From Hyphomicrobiales bacterium (GTDB lineage Bacteria > Pseudomonadota > Alphaproteobacteria > Rhizobiales > Rhizobiaceae), in assembly GCA_017305925.1 (NCBI GenBank), contig JAFKJW010000179.1, forward strand, positions 1 through 64,000: a stretch of 64,000 nt of DNA, given 5' to 3'. Each line of letters opens with the position of its first letter. Position 1 is the stretch's first letter. Position numbers and translations under genes: made by a program. Shown here one piece after another: positions 19,157-29,972 of this stretch. Below the pieces are notes generated by a model. That model made no database searches, had not been told where the DNA came from, and saw nothing but the letters and a program-made list of their open reading frames with translations.

Positions 19157-19204
19157 CGCGATCTCCTCTGCGCCGGTCCGGTGAGCGGCACGTCCTGTTC
19201 CTAT

Positions 19205-19265
19205 AAGTTTAGACATAGCATAAAAATAAGTTTAGACATAGACGTTAAAATATGTTTAGACTTAG
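19205..19265. promoter_or_regulatory. Three direct HutC operator sites between hutF and hutI
   Basis: Three copies of GTTTAGAC at 19207-19214, 19230-19237 and 19254-19261, starts 23 and 24 bases apart (about two helical turns). The first two are identical over 14 bases (AAGTTTAGACATAG); the third is ATGTTTAGACTTAG. The core matches the GT-N-TA-N-AC pattern typical of HutC-subfamily GntR sites. The region is markedly AT-rich compared with its surroundings and must contain the two divergent promoters. Binding by HutC is inferred. Confidence 0.75.
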
Positions 19266-19294
19266 AAATCGGCAGCCAATCCGGAACGGTCCAG

Positions 19295-20497
19295 ATGCAG
19301 GGTCTCAGCAACGCCACGGTCACGATCATGGACGAGGGAACGACAGGCTACCGGCTTGTCGAGCGCGCCTCGATCGTCATCGACGGCGACAAGATCGCCT
19401 GGGTCGGCGCCGATGCGGACATGCCGGCGGCCTGGCGCGGCGCAGCGTCCCTCGACCTGCAAGGCCGGGTGGTGACGCCGGGCCTGATCGACTGCCACAC
19501 CCACATCGTCTACGGCGGCGACCGCGCCCGCGAGTTCGAGATGCGGCTGGAAGGCGCAGCCTATGAGGAGATCGCGCGGGCCGGCGGCGGCATCCTGTCC
19601 AGCGTGCGCGCCACCCGCGCGGCGGGCGTGGACGAGCTTCTGGCCTCGGCGCTGCCGCGCGTCGACACGCTGCTTTCGGAAGGCGTCACCACGCTGGAGA
19701 TCAAGTCGGGCTACGGGCTCGATGTCGAGTCCGAACTGAAGATGCTGCGCGTCGCGCGCCGTATCGGCGAGATGCGCCCGGTGCATGTCGTCACCACCTG
19801 GCTCGCCGCCCACGCCCTGCCGCCCGAGTTCAAGGACGACCGCGCCGGCTATATCGACCAGGTCGTGATCGCGGGCATGGACAAGGGCCATGCCGAAGGA
19901 CTGATCGACGCGGTGGACGGTTTTTGCGAAGGCATCGCCTTCTCTGTCGAGGAAATGGCGCGTGTGTTCGACCACGCCAAGAAGCTCGGCCTGCCGGTGA
20001 AGCTGCATGCCGAGCAGCTTTCCGACCTGCACGGCGCGGCGATGGCGGCCGGGCATGGCGCGCTTTCGGCCGACCATCTCGAATATCTCGGCGCCGACGG
20101 CATCGCCGCCATGGCGAAGGCGGGGACCGTCGCCGTGCTGCTGCCCGGTGCCTTCTATACGCTGCGAGAGACAAAATATCCTCCGGTGCAGGCGCTGCGC
20201 GACGCCGGCGTGCCGCTCGCGCTTGCGACCGATAGCAATCCCGGCACCTCGCCGCTCACCTCGATTCTGCTCACCATGAACATGGGCGCGACCCTTTTCC
20301 GCATGACGCCGGCCGAATGCCTGCGCGGCGTGACCTGCAACGCCGCCCGCGCGCTCGGGCTGGCGGATCGCGGCGTGATCGCGCCCGGCGCCCGCGCCGA
20401 CCTCGCCGTCTGGGACGTGCGCCACCCGGCCGAGCTTTCCTACCGCATCGGCTTCAACCCGCTGCACGCCCGCATCTTCGGAGGCAAGAATGTCTGA
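19295..20497 (+). CDS. hutI: Imidazolonepropionase HutI
   Basis: A 400-aa amidohydrolase that opens 4-imidazolone-5-propionate to N-formimino-L-glutamate. The metal-binding [12 protein letters not shown], the KLHAEQLSD segment and [10 protein letters not shown] with the conserved Asp are present, and the length is typical. The ATG at 19295 (MQGLSN) is the only reasonable start: upstream in-frame sequence crosses the operator array. No strong ribosome-binding site is visible, and the start lies only 33 bases from the third operator. The 3' end overlaps hutH by eight bases. Confidence 0.95.
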   Translation: MQGLSNATVTIMDEGTTGYRLVERASIVIDGDKIAWVGADADMPAAWRGAASLDLQGRVVTPGLIDCHTHIVYGGDRAREFEMRLEGAAYEEIARAGGGILSSVRATRAAGVDELLASALPRVDTLLSEGVTTLEIKSGYGLDVESELKMLRVARRIGEMRPVHVVTTWLAAHALPPEFKDDRAGYIDQVVIAGMDKGHAEGLIDAVDGFCEGIAFSVEEMARVFDHAKKLGLPVKLHAEQLSDLHGAAMAAGHGALSADHLEYLGADGIAAMAKAGTVAVLLPGAFYTLRETKYPPVQALRDAGVPLALATDSNPGTSPLTSILLTMNMGATLFRMTPAECLRGVTCNAARALGLADRGVIAPGARADLAVWDVRHPAELSYRIGFNPLHARIFGGKNV

Positions 20498-22043
20498 ACT
20501 CGTCCTGACGCCCGGCAAGGTCACGCTGGCGGATCTGGAGCGCATCTGGCGCGAGGGGCTGGCCGTCAGGCTGGCCGATGGCGCACGGCCCGGCATCGCC
20601 GATTCCGCCGCCCGCATCGATGCCGCCGCCAGAGGCGACGTGCCCGTCTACGGCGTCAACACCGGCTTCGGCAAGCTCGCCTCGATCAAGATCAAGGCCG
20701 AGGACACGGCCACCCTGCAGCGCAATCTCATCCTGTCGCATTGCTGCGGCGTCGGCGAGAACGTCGAGGAAGAGACGGTGAGCCTGATCATGGCGCTGAA
20801 GCTGCTGTCGCTCGGCCGCGGCGCCTCCGGCACCCGCCCGGAGGTGGTGAAGCTGATCGAGGACATGCTGGCCAGGGGCGTGCTGCCCGTGATCCCTTCG
20901 CAGGGCTCGGTCGGCGCGTCGGGCGACCTCGCGCCTCTGGCGCACATGGCGGCCGCCATGCTGGGCGAAGGCCGCGCCACCTACAAAGGCCGCGAGATGG
21001 CAAGCGGCGAGGCGCTTGCCGCCGCCGGTCTGAAGCCGGTGGTGCTGGCCGCCAAGGAAGGGCTCGCGCTGATCAACGGCACGCAGGTCTCCACCGCCTT
21101 TGCCCTGGTCGGTCTGTTCGAGGCGTTCCGTTCGGCGCGCAACGCGCTGGTCTCGTCCTCTCTTTCGACGGACGCCATCATGGGCTCGACCGCGCCTTTC
21201 CTCGACGAGATCCACCAGTTGCGTGGCCATCGCGGCCAGATCCTCGCCGCGCGCGTCATCCGCGAGCTGATGGACGGCTCGGAGATTCGCGAGAGCCACC
21301 GCGTCGGCGACACACGTGTGCAGGACCCCTATTGCATCCGCTGCCAGCCGCAGGTCACCGGCGCCTGCATCGACCTTCTGACGCAGGCCGGCCGCACCCT
21401 CGAAATCGAGGCCAATGCCGCGACCGACAATCCGCTGGTGCTGGTCGAAAGCGGCCAGATCGTTTCGGGCGGCAATTTCCATGCCGAGCCGGTGGCCTTC
21501 GCCGCCGACCAGATCGCGCTGGCGATCGCCGAGATCGGCGCCATCTCGCAGCGCCGCGTCGCGCTGATGGTCGATCCGGCCCTGAGCCACGACCTGCCGC
21601 CCTTCCTGACGCCCGATCCGGGCCTGAACAGCGGCCTGATGATCGCCGAAGTGACCTCGGCCGCGCTGATGAGCGAGAACAAGCACCTCGCCACGCCGTG
21701 CTCGACAGATTCCACGCCGACCTCGGCGAACCAGGAAGACCACGTCTCCATGGCCGCTCACGGCGCGCGGCGCCTCAAGCGCATGAACGCCAACCTCGCC
21801 CAGATCGTCGGCATCGAGGTTCTGTGTGCCGCCGCCGGTGTCGAGTTCCGGGCGCCGCTGAAGACGTCGGCCCCGCTCCAGGCCGTGCTTGCGCGGCTGC
21901 GCGGGTCGGTCGCGGCATTGGAGCAGGACCGCTACATGGCCCCCGATCTCGCCGAGGTCGCGTCCCTCGTCCGTTCCGGCGCTCTGCTGGAGGCTCTGCC
22001 GAAGGGGCTGCTCGACGAGGTCGCCCCGGAATCGAAGGCATGA
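20490..22043 (+). CDS. hutH: Histidine ammonia-lyase HutH
   Basis: A 517-aa lyase that deaminates L-histidine to urocanate. The MIO prosthetic group forms from the internal Ala143-Ser144-Gly145 in [10 protein letters not shown]. Tyr54 in the [11 protein letters not shown] segment is the conserved active-site Tyr, one position off Pseudomonas putida numbering. Length is normal. The start overlaps hutI and the stop overlaps the CoA-transferase start (ATGA), so the genes form one coupled operon. Confidence 0.97.
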   Translation: MSELVLTPGKVTLADLERIWREGLAVRLADGARPGIADSAARIDAAARGDVPVYGVNTGFGKLASIKIKAEDTATLQRNLILSHCCGVGENVEEETVSLIMALKLLSLGRGASGTRPEVVKLIEDMLARGVLPVIPSQGSVGASGDLAPLAHMAAAMLGEGRATYKGREMASGEALAAAGLKPVVLAAKEGLALINGTQVSTAFALVGLFEAFRSARNALVSSSLSTDAIMGSTAPFLDEIHQLRGHRGQILAARVIRELMDGSEIRESHRVGDTRVQDPYCIRCQPQVTGACIDLLTQAGRTLEIEANAATDNPLVLVESGQIVSGGNFHAEPVAFAADQIALAIAEIGAISQRRVALMVDPALSHDLPPFLTPDPGLNSGLMIAEVTSAALMSENKHLATPCSTDSTPTSANQEDHVSMAAHGARRLKRMNANLAQIVGIEVLCAAAGVEFRAPLKTSAPLQAVLARLRGSVAALEQDRYMAPDLAEVASLVRSGALLEALPKGLLDEVAPESKA

Positions 22044-23197
22044 GCGGGCCGCTTTCCGGCATCAGGGTCCTCGACCTGTCGCGCGTTCTCGCGGGGCCGT
22101 ATTGCACGGCCCTGCTGGCCGACCTCGGTGCGGAGGTCATCAAGCTGGAGCCGCCGGCCGGCGACGATTATCGTCACATCGGCCCGTTCAAGGACGGCGA
22201 GAGCGCGCTGTTCACTTTGAACAACCGCGGCAAGAAGAGCGTCGTGCTCGACCTGAAGAAGCCGGAAGATCTCGAACTGGCGGAGGCGCTCGCCGCCCGC
22301 GTCGACGTGGTGGTGGAGAACTTCCGCCCCGGTGTCGCCGCGCGTCTCGGCCTCGGCGCCGTGACGCTGCGCGAGGCCAACCCCCGGCTGGTCTACTGCT
22401 CCATCTCCGGGTTCGGCCAGGATGGTCCGTTCAAGGATTTGCCGGCTTACGATCTGGTTGTGCAGGCCATGTCCGGCCTGATGGCCGCGACGGGGGAGGA
22501 AGGCGGCGCGCCGCTGAAGGCAGGCGAAAGCATCGCCGATCTCGTCGCCGGACTGTTCGCGAGCTGGTCGATCATGGCGGCACTCGTCCGGCGCAATGCC
22601 ACTGGGCAGGGCGCGACGCTGGACGTCGCCATGTACGACGCGCTGTTCTCCATGCTGACCACCAGCCATGCCCAGTATTTCTACGGCGGCGTGCTGCCGG
22701 CTCGCGTCGGCAACCGGCATCCGCTCTCCACGCCCTTCGGCTGCTTCGGAACGAGCGACGGGCAGGTGGTGATCGCCGTGCTGAACGGCGGCCAGTTCGA
22801 GCGCCTCGCCGGTCTCATCGGCAAGCCGGAGATCGCGGACGATCCGCGGTTTGCGTCCGACAGCAGCCGCACCGGGCACGAGCCGGCGCTCAGGACGCTG
22901 ATCGAGGACTGGTCCGGCCGACTGACCACGCAGGAAGCCGTCGCGGCGCTGTCCGCGCACGGCCTTCCGGCCGCGCCGATCCTTGATATCGCCGAGGCGG
23001 CCGCCAACGAGCACGCGCTCATGCGCGGCCTGGTGAGCCGGCTTGCGCATCCGCTGCTCGGCCAGGCGCCGGTCGTCGGCCAGCCGGTGCGCTTCGACGG
23101 CGAAAAGCCGGTGGCCGCGACGGCCGCGCCGCGTCTGGGCGGCGACAGGGAGACCGTGCTGAAGGAATTCGGCCTGGAGGCGCGCCATGCCGATTGA
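22040..23197 (+). CDS. Family III (CaiB/BaiF) CoA transferase inside the hut operon
   Basis: A 385-aa class III CoA transferase. It shows the N-terminal core [30 protein letters not shown] and Asp167 in [12 protein letters not shown], the position of the aspartate that carries the acyl anhydride in this family. Such enzymes move CoA between carboxylic acids. Its ATG overlaps the hutH stop, and its 3' end overlaps the acyl-CoA dehydrogenase by 11 bases, so expression with hut genes is nearly certain. No CoA step exists in the classical histidine pathway. I propose CoA exchange between urocanyl-CoA and imidazole propionate; the substrate is inferred. Confidence 0.92.
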   Translation: MSGPLSGIRVLDLSRVLAGPYCTALLADLGAEVIKLEPPAGDDYRHIGPFKDGESALFTLNNRGKKSVVLDLKKPEDLELAEALAARVDVVVENFRPGVAARLGLGAVTLREANPRLVYCSISGFGQDGPFKDLPAYDLVVQAMSGLMAATGEEGGAPLKAGESIADLVAGLFASWSIMAALVRRNATGQGATLDVAMYDALFSMLTTSHAQYFYGGVLPARVGNRHPLSTPFGCFGTSDGQVVIAVLNGGQFERLAGLIGKPEIADDPRFASDSSRTGHEPALRTLIEDWSGRLTTQEAVAALSAHGLPAAPILDIAEAAANEHALMRGLVSRLAHPLLGQAPVVGQPVRFDGEKPVAATAAPRLGGDRETVLKEFGLEARHAD

Positions 23198-24347
23198 CGA
23201 CCCCTGGCATATGCTCGTCGAGGAGGAGCGCCTGTTCTGCGAGGTGCTGGAGCGCATCTGCGCCGAGAAGATCGCGCCGCTGGCCGCCGAAACCGACGAG
23301 ACGTCGCGCTTCGTGCATGAGCAGCTTGGCGTTCTCGGCGAAGCCGGCATGATGGGCGCCAATTTACCTGAAACCTATGGCGGCGGCGGTATTTCGGCTC
23401 CCGCGCTGCTGCGCGCGGTGTCGATCGTCGCCGGCGCCTGCGGCTCGACGGCCTCGGCGCTGACGGCGCACTATCTGGCAACCGATTCCATCCTGATCGG
23501 CGGCACCGAGGCACAGAAAAAGGAATGGCTGCCCGAGGCCGCTTCCGGCGAGGCGCTCGCCGCCTTCGCGCTCACCGAGCCCACCGCCGGTTCCGATCCC
23601 GCCGACATGAAGACCCGTGCCAGGCGAACCGGCAACGGCTGGCATCTCAAGGGCACCAAGTGCTTCATCTCCAATGGCGGCGTCGCCGATGTCGTCGTGG
23701 TCTATGCCGTGACCGATCCCGAGAAGGCGCATCGCGGCATCTCGGCCTTCCTCCTGCCCAAGGGCACGCCCGGCTTCGAAGCCGGTCCGGCGGAAAAGAC
23801 CATGGGCCTGAAAGGCGGCCATGTCTTCACCTTGAACCTCGACTGCGCGCTTCCGGAAAACGCGCTGCTGGGCGAGGAAGGCAAGGGGTTCCGCACCGCC
23901 ATGCAGGTGCTCGACAACGGACGCATCGAGGTCGCCGCCCAATGCCTCGGCCTTGCCGGCGCCGCCATGGACGCGTCGGTCGCCTACGCCAGGGAGCGCA
24001 TCATCGGCGGTGTCGCTCTGTCGGAGCGGCAGGGTATCCGCTGGATGATCGCCGACATGGGCGTGGCGTACCGCTCGGCGCTGCTCTTGTCGCAGGAGGC
24101 GGCGCGCCAGCGCGATCTGGCGCACCGGAATGGCGGGCGCTTCTCGCTGGCCGCGTCCATGGCCAAGCTCGGGGCCTCCGAGGCCGCCGGCAGGATCGCC
24201 GACACGGCCCTGCAGCTGCATGGCGGCTACGGCTACACCCGCGACTTCCCCATCGAACGGATCAACCGGGACCTGCGCATCATGCGCATCTACGAGGGAT
24301 CCAGCGAGATCCAGCGCAACATCATTTCCGGCACCATGCTGGCCTGA
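23187..24347 (+). CDS. Acyl-CoA dehydrogenase inside the hut operon
   Basis: A 386-aa FAD-dependent acyl-CoA dehydrogenase with a helical N-domain, the mid-domain signature [18 protein letters not shown] and the C-terminal [24 protein letters not shown]. The catalytic Glu appears in [12 protein letters not shown], as in short/medium-chain enzymes. It would introduce a double bond next to a CoA thioester and pass electrons to ETF. It is coupled to the CoA transferase and lies 13 bases before hutU. A substrate such as imidazolepropionyl-CoA would yield urocanyl-CoA; this is inferred from position only. Confidence 0.93.
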   Translation: MPIDDPWHMLVEEERLFCEVLERICAEKIAPLAAETDETSRFVHEQLGVLGEAGMMGANLPETYGGGGISAPALLRAVSIVAGACGSTASALTAHYLATDSILIGGTEAQKKEWLPEAASGEALAAFALTEPTAGSDPADMKTRARRTGNGWHLKGTKCFISNGGVADVVVVYAVTDPEKAHRGISAFLLPKGTPGFEAGPAEKTMGLKGGHVFTLNLDCALPENALLGEEGKGFRTAMQVLDNGRIEVAAQCLGLAGAAMDASVAYARERIIGGVALSERQGIRWMIADMGVAYRSALLLSQEAARQRDLAHRNGGRFSLAASMAKLGASEAAGRIADTALQLHGGYGYTRDFPIERINRDLRIMRIYEGSSEIQRNIISGTMLA

Positions 24348-24360
24348 CAGGAGGCGAACC

Positions 24361-26031
<1,671 letters not shown>

Positions 26032-26034
26032 CTC

Positions 26035-26070
26035 CATCGCGCGCCGTTGGGAGGGTGGCGGCGCGCGATG
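26035..26070 (+). repeat. Perfect 12-bp stem-loop between hutU and the binding-protein gene
   Basis: CATCGCGCGCCG and CGGCGCGCGATG form a perfect 12-bp inverted repeat around a 12-base loop, three bases after the hutU stop. There is no T-run, so it is more likely an mRNA stabiliser or processing site than a terminator. It would separate the enzyme part of the transcript from the abundant binding-protein part. Confidence 0.7.
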
Positions 26071-26109
26071 CAAGCTCGAAAACTCACTCATCCAGCAAGG
26101 AGAACGACG

Positions 26110-26928
26110 ATGACTCTTTCCAACGCATTGAAATCCGCCCTGTTCGGCCTGGCCGTGCTGGGCCTCGCCGTGCCGGCCATGGCCGACCAGCTTGCCGACA
26201 TCAAGGCCAAGGGTAAGATCGAGACGGCGACCGACATGCACTACGCGCCCTTCGACATGCTCACCAACGGCACCTATGAGGGCATGACCAAGGACCTGTT
26301 CGACGGCGTGGCCAAGGAAATCGGCGTCGAGCCGGTCTACCAGGACATTCCGTGGACGGCGGAGCTGCCGGGCCTCGAAGTCAAGAAGTTCGACATCGTC
26401 ATCGCCCCTGTCACCATTACGCCGGAACGCCTCGAGCGCTACGCCTTCACCCTGCCGATCGCCGACGCCACCGTGGCTCTGGTGCGTGCCGCCAGCAACA
26501 CCGAGCTGAAGAAGCCGGAAGACATCAAGGGCAAGACCGTCGGCGTCCAGCAGGGCACCGCGCAGTTCAAGCAGCTCCAGGCCTTCGGCGACAAGCTCGG
26601 CGGCGTCGACGTCAAGGAATACGGCACCACCGACGAGGCCTATGCCGACCTCGCCGCCGGCCGCCTCGACGCGGTCGCGGGCTCGCTGCCGAATCTGACC
26701 TATCTGGTCAAGAGCCGCCCCGAGACCTTCGCCCTGTTCGACGACGCGAAGTTCGGCCAGCCGACCTATTTCGCTTGGGTGGCGCGCAAGGACGCCGACA
26801 GCGAAAGCTTCGTCAAGGCGATCAACGACGCCATGCTGAAGATGACCGACGACGGCCGCATCAAGGCCATCCAGGAGAAGTGGCTGGGCGCCTATACCGA
26901 GCTGCCCCGCGAAGTTCCGACCAAGTAA
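26110..26928 (+). CDS. Amino-acid ABC transporter periplasmic binding protein (histidine/urocanate candidate)
   Basis: A 272-aa family 3 solute-binding protein (PF00497 type). It has a signal peptide (MTLSNALKSALFGLAVLGLA, cleavage after AMA) and the pattern KIETATDMHYAPFDMLTNGTYEGMTKDL followed by the DIVIAPVTITPERLERYAFTLP lobe. AAGGAG precedes the start. Its place behind hutU suggests histidine, urocanate or a related imidazole as ligand; that is inference. Stem-loops flank the gene on both sides. Confidence 0.92.
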   Translation: MTLSNALKSALFGLAVLGLAVPAMADQLADIKAKGKIETATDMHYAPFDMLTNGTYEGMTKDLFDGVAKEIGVEPVYQDIPWTAELPGLEVKKFDIVIAPVTITPERLERYAFTLPIADATVALVRAASNTELKKPEDIKGKTVGVQQGTAQFKQLQAFGDKLGGVDVKEYGTTDEAYADLAAGRLDAVAGSLPNLTYLVKSRPETFALFDDAKFGQPTYFAWVARKDADSESFVKAINDAMLKMTDDGRIKAIQEKWLGAYTELPREVPTK

Positions 26929-26938
26929 CGGCGCGTCC

Positions 26939-26964
26939 GCCGGGCGGGAGCGATCCCGCCCGGC
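26939..26964 (+). repeat. 11-bp stem with GCGA tetraloop after the binding-protein gene
   Basis: GCCGGGCGGGA and TCCCGCCCGGC pair perfectly around a GNRA-type GCGA loop, ten bases after the stop codon. There is no T-run. Such hairpins often protect binding-protein mRNA from 3' decay and lower expression of the permease genes behind it. Confidence 0.7.
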
Positions 26965-27038
26965 CAGCATGACGACCCGAAGGATCTCGACGCGCTTTGG
27001 GCGTCGAGGCCTTTCAGCCCCCGGTATCCGGAGCACCG

Positions 27039-27686
27039 ATGTTTTCGATCTCCACCTTCCTGAGCAGCTTCGAGCCGCTCCTCTGGGCCGCGCGCTACAC
27101 GCTTTTGATTTCCGGGCTGGGCATTGCGCTCGGGCTGGTCGTCGGGGCGATGATCTGCGCGGCCGCGCTGTCGCGCACGGTATGGCTGCGCCGGTTCGCG
27201 GCGCTCTGGGTCAGCTTCCTGCGCGGCGTTCCGCTGCTGGTCCAGCTTCTCCTGTGCTACTATCTCCTGCCGGTCATCGGCATCAACGTGCCGGCGCTGG
27301 TCGCCGCCGTGGTGACGGTCGGCATCTGCTCCAGCGCCTATGTCTCGGAAATCTGGCGCGGCGCCATCATCGCGCTGCCGAGAGGGCAGACCGAGGCGGC
27401 GACCGCCATCGGCATGCGGCCGAGCGACATCTGGATCCGGATAATCCTGCCGCAGGCGTTCCGCTATTCGCTGCCGGCGCTGGTCAATGAGCTGATCCTG
27501 CTGGTCAAGGCATCGTCGCTGGTCTCGCTCGTCGGCATTATGGAGGTGACGCGCGCCAGCCAGGCGCAGGCGGCCACCACCTTCCGCCCGCTGGAAGTCT
27601 ATATCGCGGCGGCCTGCATCTATCTGGTCATCAATCTCTGCTTCGCCGCGCTCGGCCGCTATCTCGAACACAGGACGGCCTTGTGA
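27039..27686 (+). CDS. Amino-acid ABC transporter permease
   Basis: A 215-aa permease of the HisM/GlnP family with about five spans. The coupling loop is intact (IALPRGQTEAATAIGMRPSDIWIRIILPQAFR). The start at 27039 (MFSIST) follows a GGAG site; the upstream in-frame ATG would add residues from the intergenic hairpin region. Its stop overlaps the start of the second, broken permease. Confidence 0.93.
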   Translation: MFSISTFLSSFEPLLWAARYTLLISGLGIALGLVVGAMICAAALSRTVWLRRFAALWVSFLRGVPLLVQLLLCYYLLPVIGINVPALVAAVVTVGICSSAYVSEIWRGAIIALPRGQTEAATAIGMRPSDIWIRIILPQAFRYSLPALVNELILLVKASSLVSLVGIMEVTRASQAQAATTFRPLEVYIAAACIYLVINLCFAALGRYLEHRTAL

Positions 27687-28244
27687 TGGACCCGAGCATC
27701 CTGCTGCAATATTGGCCGATCCTGCTGAACGGCTTCATGCTGACGATCCTGTGCTGGCTGCTCGGCACGGTGTTCAGCATGCTCCTCGGCCTGATCATCT
27801 CGCTGGCGCAGCGCTACGGGCCGCGCCCGCTCCGCTGGCTGATCCAGGCCTATATCGAGCAGGAAAAGAACGACACCTTCCACAATGCCCATCATGGCAT
27901 TCACGGAGATCTGTCCGTTGAACGGCCAGCTGGAGGCGGCGCGCGCCATCGGCATGTCCGAGCCGACGATCATCCGCCGCATCCTCCTGCCTCTGAGCCT
28001 CGTCTCCGCCCTGCCGGCGCTGATCAACTTCTCCATCATCCTCACCAAGGAGACGGTGATCCTGTCGATCATCACCGTGCCGGAGCTGATGTATTCGGTG
28101 CAGCGCATGTCCACCGAAACCTTCCGCTACCTGGAGGCCAATTTCGTGCTCGCGCTGTTCTTCTGGGCACTGGTCGAAACCATCTCGCGCTTCGGCCGCT
28201 GGCTGGAGACGCGCGTCACGAAACACCTGATCGAAAGGGCGTAG
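27686..28244 (+). pseudogene. Second amino-acid ABC permease, disrupted by internal deletion and frameshift
   Basis: The first ~57 codons (MDPSILLQYWPILLNGFM to RWLIQAYIE, frame from 27686) and the last ~107 codons (GQLEAARAIGMSEPTII to TKHLIERA, in a different frame, stop at 28244) are both good HisQ/GlnP-type permease sequence. Between about 27858 and 27920 neither frame makes the expected conserved span (usually RGTPxLVQ...YxxEIxRG). Total length is 559 bases, about 45-50 codons short and not a multiple of three. The region contains AATGCC-CATCAT-GGCATT, a small palindrome that might mark the join. It could be a real lesion or an assembly artefact. Confidence 0.82.
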
Positions 28245-28245
28245 A

Positions 28246-29022
28246 ATGGTCGAGGCCTCATCCGTCGAGATCCGCAAGGTCAACAAGTTCTACGGTCCCT
28301 TCCAGGCGCTGAAGGAAGTCAGCATGTCGATCGCGCCCGGCAAGGTCACGTGCCTGATCGGGCCGTCCGGTTCCGGCAAGTCCACGCTGCTGCGCTGCAT
28401 CAACTTCCTCGAGGAGTATGATTCCGGCGAGATCACCATCGACGGGCAACTGATCGGCTATGTCAGCCCCGGCGGCCGTAGGATGCCGGGCCGCAAGCTG
28501 CGCGAGATGCGCCGCTCCATCGGCATGGTGTTCCAGCAGTTCAACCTGTGGCCGCACATGACCGCGCTTCAGAACGTGGCCGAGGGGCTGGTGCGCGTGC
28601 GCGACCTGCCGAAGGCCGATGCCGAGGCCCGCGCCGCCGAAGCGCTGAGGAAGGTGGGTTTGGCCGACAGGATGGCGAACCATCCCGCGCGGCTCTCCGG
28701 CGGCCAGCAGCAGCGTGTGGCGATTGCCCGGGCGATCGCCATGGAGCCGCGCCTGATGCTGTTCGACGAGCCGACCTCGGCGCTCGATCCGGAACTGGTG
28801 GGCGAGGTGCTGAGCGTCATGAGGACGCTCGCTTCCGAGGGCATGACCATGGTCGTCGTGACCCACGAGATGGGCTTTGCCGCCCATGTCGCGGATCAGG
28901 TGGCCTTCATGGAAAAGGGAGAGCTGGTGGCCGTGGACGCGCCGGACCGGATCCTCCACCATCCCGAGGACCCTCGCATTCAATCCTTCCTGCGGACGTA
29001 TCACGAGCGCAACAGCTTCTGA
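28246..29022 (+). CDS. Amino-acid ABC transporter ATP-binding protein
   Basis: A 258-aa ATPase of the HisP/GlnQ (PAAT) type with Walker [10 protein letters not shown], the Q-loop [11 protein letters not shown], the signature LSGGQQQR, Walker [13 protein letters not shown] and the switch His in VVVTHEMG. It starts directly after the stop of the broken permease. The protein itself looks fully functional, so if the upstream permease is truly dead, the system would have to use one permease as a homodimer or be inactive. Confidence 0.95.
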   Translation: MVEASSVEIRKVNKFYGPFQALKEVSMSIAPGKVTCLIGPSGSGKSTLLRCINFLEEYDSGEITIDGQLIGYVSPGGRRMPGRKLREMRRSIGMVFQQFNLWPHMTALQNVAEGLVRVRDLPKADAEARAAEALRKVGLADRMANHPARLSGGQQQRVAIARAIAMEPRLMLFDEPTSALDPELVGEVLSVMRTLASEGMTMVVVTHEMGFAAHVADQVAFMEKGELVAVDAPDRILHHPEDPRIQSFLRTYHERNSF

Positions 29023-29036
29023 GCCGCTCGGCTCTG
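29021..29036. terminator. Possible terminator between convergent hut and nos operons
   Basis: GAGCC / GGCTC stem with a GCTC loop followed by TGTT, in the 19-base gap between the convergent ATPase and nosX genes. The stem is only five base pairs, so this is weak evidence. Confidence 0.3.
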
Positions 29037-29041
29037 TTCCC

Positions 29042-29968
29042 TCAAAGGCTCGAGATCGGAGACGCCGCCTCGCAGCGGACATTTGCGAACCTGTCCGTCA
29101 TCCCGATGATCGATGCCCGATCGGGCATCAGGCACGCGGCCGTCGACAGCGCATCCGCGACGGCCGCCGATGGCGCCGTGATCGAAACCGACCGCCAGGC
29201 CGATCGCGCCGGCAGCCCGGTCGCGGGGTCGAGTATGTGCCCGTCATGTCCCGCCTGATCGAAGGTCGTGCCGAGCGGCGCGGACGTCGCGAGGGCACGC
29301 TGGCGCAATTCCACACGCCCGCCCGACTCCAGCCGCATCGGCCAAGCGCCGCCCTCCGGCCGCCCGCCGAGCGCATGGAACTCGCCCGTGTCGATCAGTA
29401 TGTCGCTGAGCCCCTCGGCCTCCAGCAGTGCGGCGACCCGGTCGGCGACATAGCCCTGGCCGATGCCGTTGAGGGTCAGCGCCATGCCCGGCGCCAGCTC
29501 GATCGCCGCCGGGTCCATGGCGACCTTTTCCCAGCCGACATGCCGGCGCGTCCGTTCGATCGCCGCGTCCGAGGGTCTTTTCCCCGCGGCCGCCGCTTCC
29601 GCCCAGATCACCCAGAGCGGCTGCACCGTCGGATCGAAGCGCCCGCCGCTCGCGGCATGGACCGCGGCGGCTGTCGACAGGCATTCGAGCAGCTCGAAGG
29701 GCGGGGCCTCCAGCCGGCCCTCGCGGTTCAGCCGGGCGAGCGCGCTGTCCGCCCGATAGAGGCTGAGGATTTTCTCCAGCCGGTCGATCTCCGCCAGCAC
29801 GCGCGCGGCGATCGCTTCGGCTTGCGGGTGGTCGAGCCGTATGGAGGCGCGGGCGCCCAGCGCCTGCCCGGTCCACAGCCGGGCGGTCGATCCGGCGCTC
29901 GCCCTCCCGACCAGGGACGATGCCGCGATGGCGGCGGAAATCGCGATCAGGCGGCGACGTGTCAGCAT
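29042..29968 (-). CDS. nosX: FAD:protein FMN transferase, NosX/ApbE type
   Basis: A 308-aa ApbE-family protein that covalently attaches FMN to a Thr of a partner, in this cluster presumably the periplasmic flavin domain of NosR. It begins with a Tat-type signal (TRRRLIAIS, then a hydrophobic stretch to RASAG). The family core ALTLNGIGQGYVADRVAALL and the C-terminal HDGHILDPATGLPA are intact. The start at 29968 is chosen so that the twin-arginine signal is N-terminal. It is the last gene of the nos cluster, four bases after nosL. Confidence 0.93.
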   Translation of the reverse strand: MLTRRRLIAISAAIAASSLVGRASAGSTARLWTGQALGARASIRLDHPQAEAIAARVLAEIDRLEKILSLYRADSALARLNREGRLEAPPFELLECLSTAAAVHAASGGRFDPTVQPLWVIWAEAAAAGKRPSDAAIERTRRHVGWEKVAMDPAAIELAPGMALTLNGIGQGYVADRVAALLEAEGLSDILIDTGEFHALGGRPEGGAWPMRLESGGRVELRQRALATSAPLGTTFDQAGHDGHILDPATGLPARSAWRSVSITAPSAAVADALSTAACLMPDRASIIGMTDRFANVRCEAASPISSL

Positions 29969-29972
29969 GGGT

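Noticed and set aside
18533-19294. A long upstream extension of the hutI frame
   Set aside because: It runs through hutF on the other strand and through the AT-rich operator array. HutI family length and N-terminus fit the ATG at 19295.
27683-28312. A single 209-codon open frame covering the second hut permease
   Set aside because: After residue ~57 the translation becomes His/Pro/Arg-rich nonsense while true permease sequence continues in another frame. A programmed frameshift was considered, but a conserved span is also missing, so a shift alone would not restore the protein.
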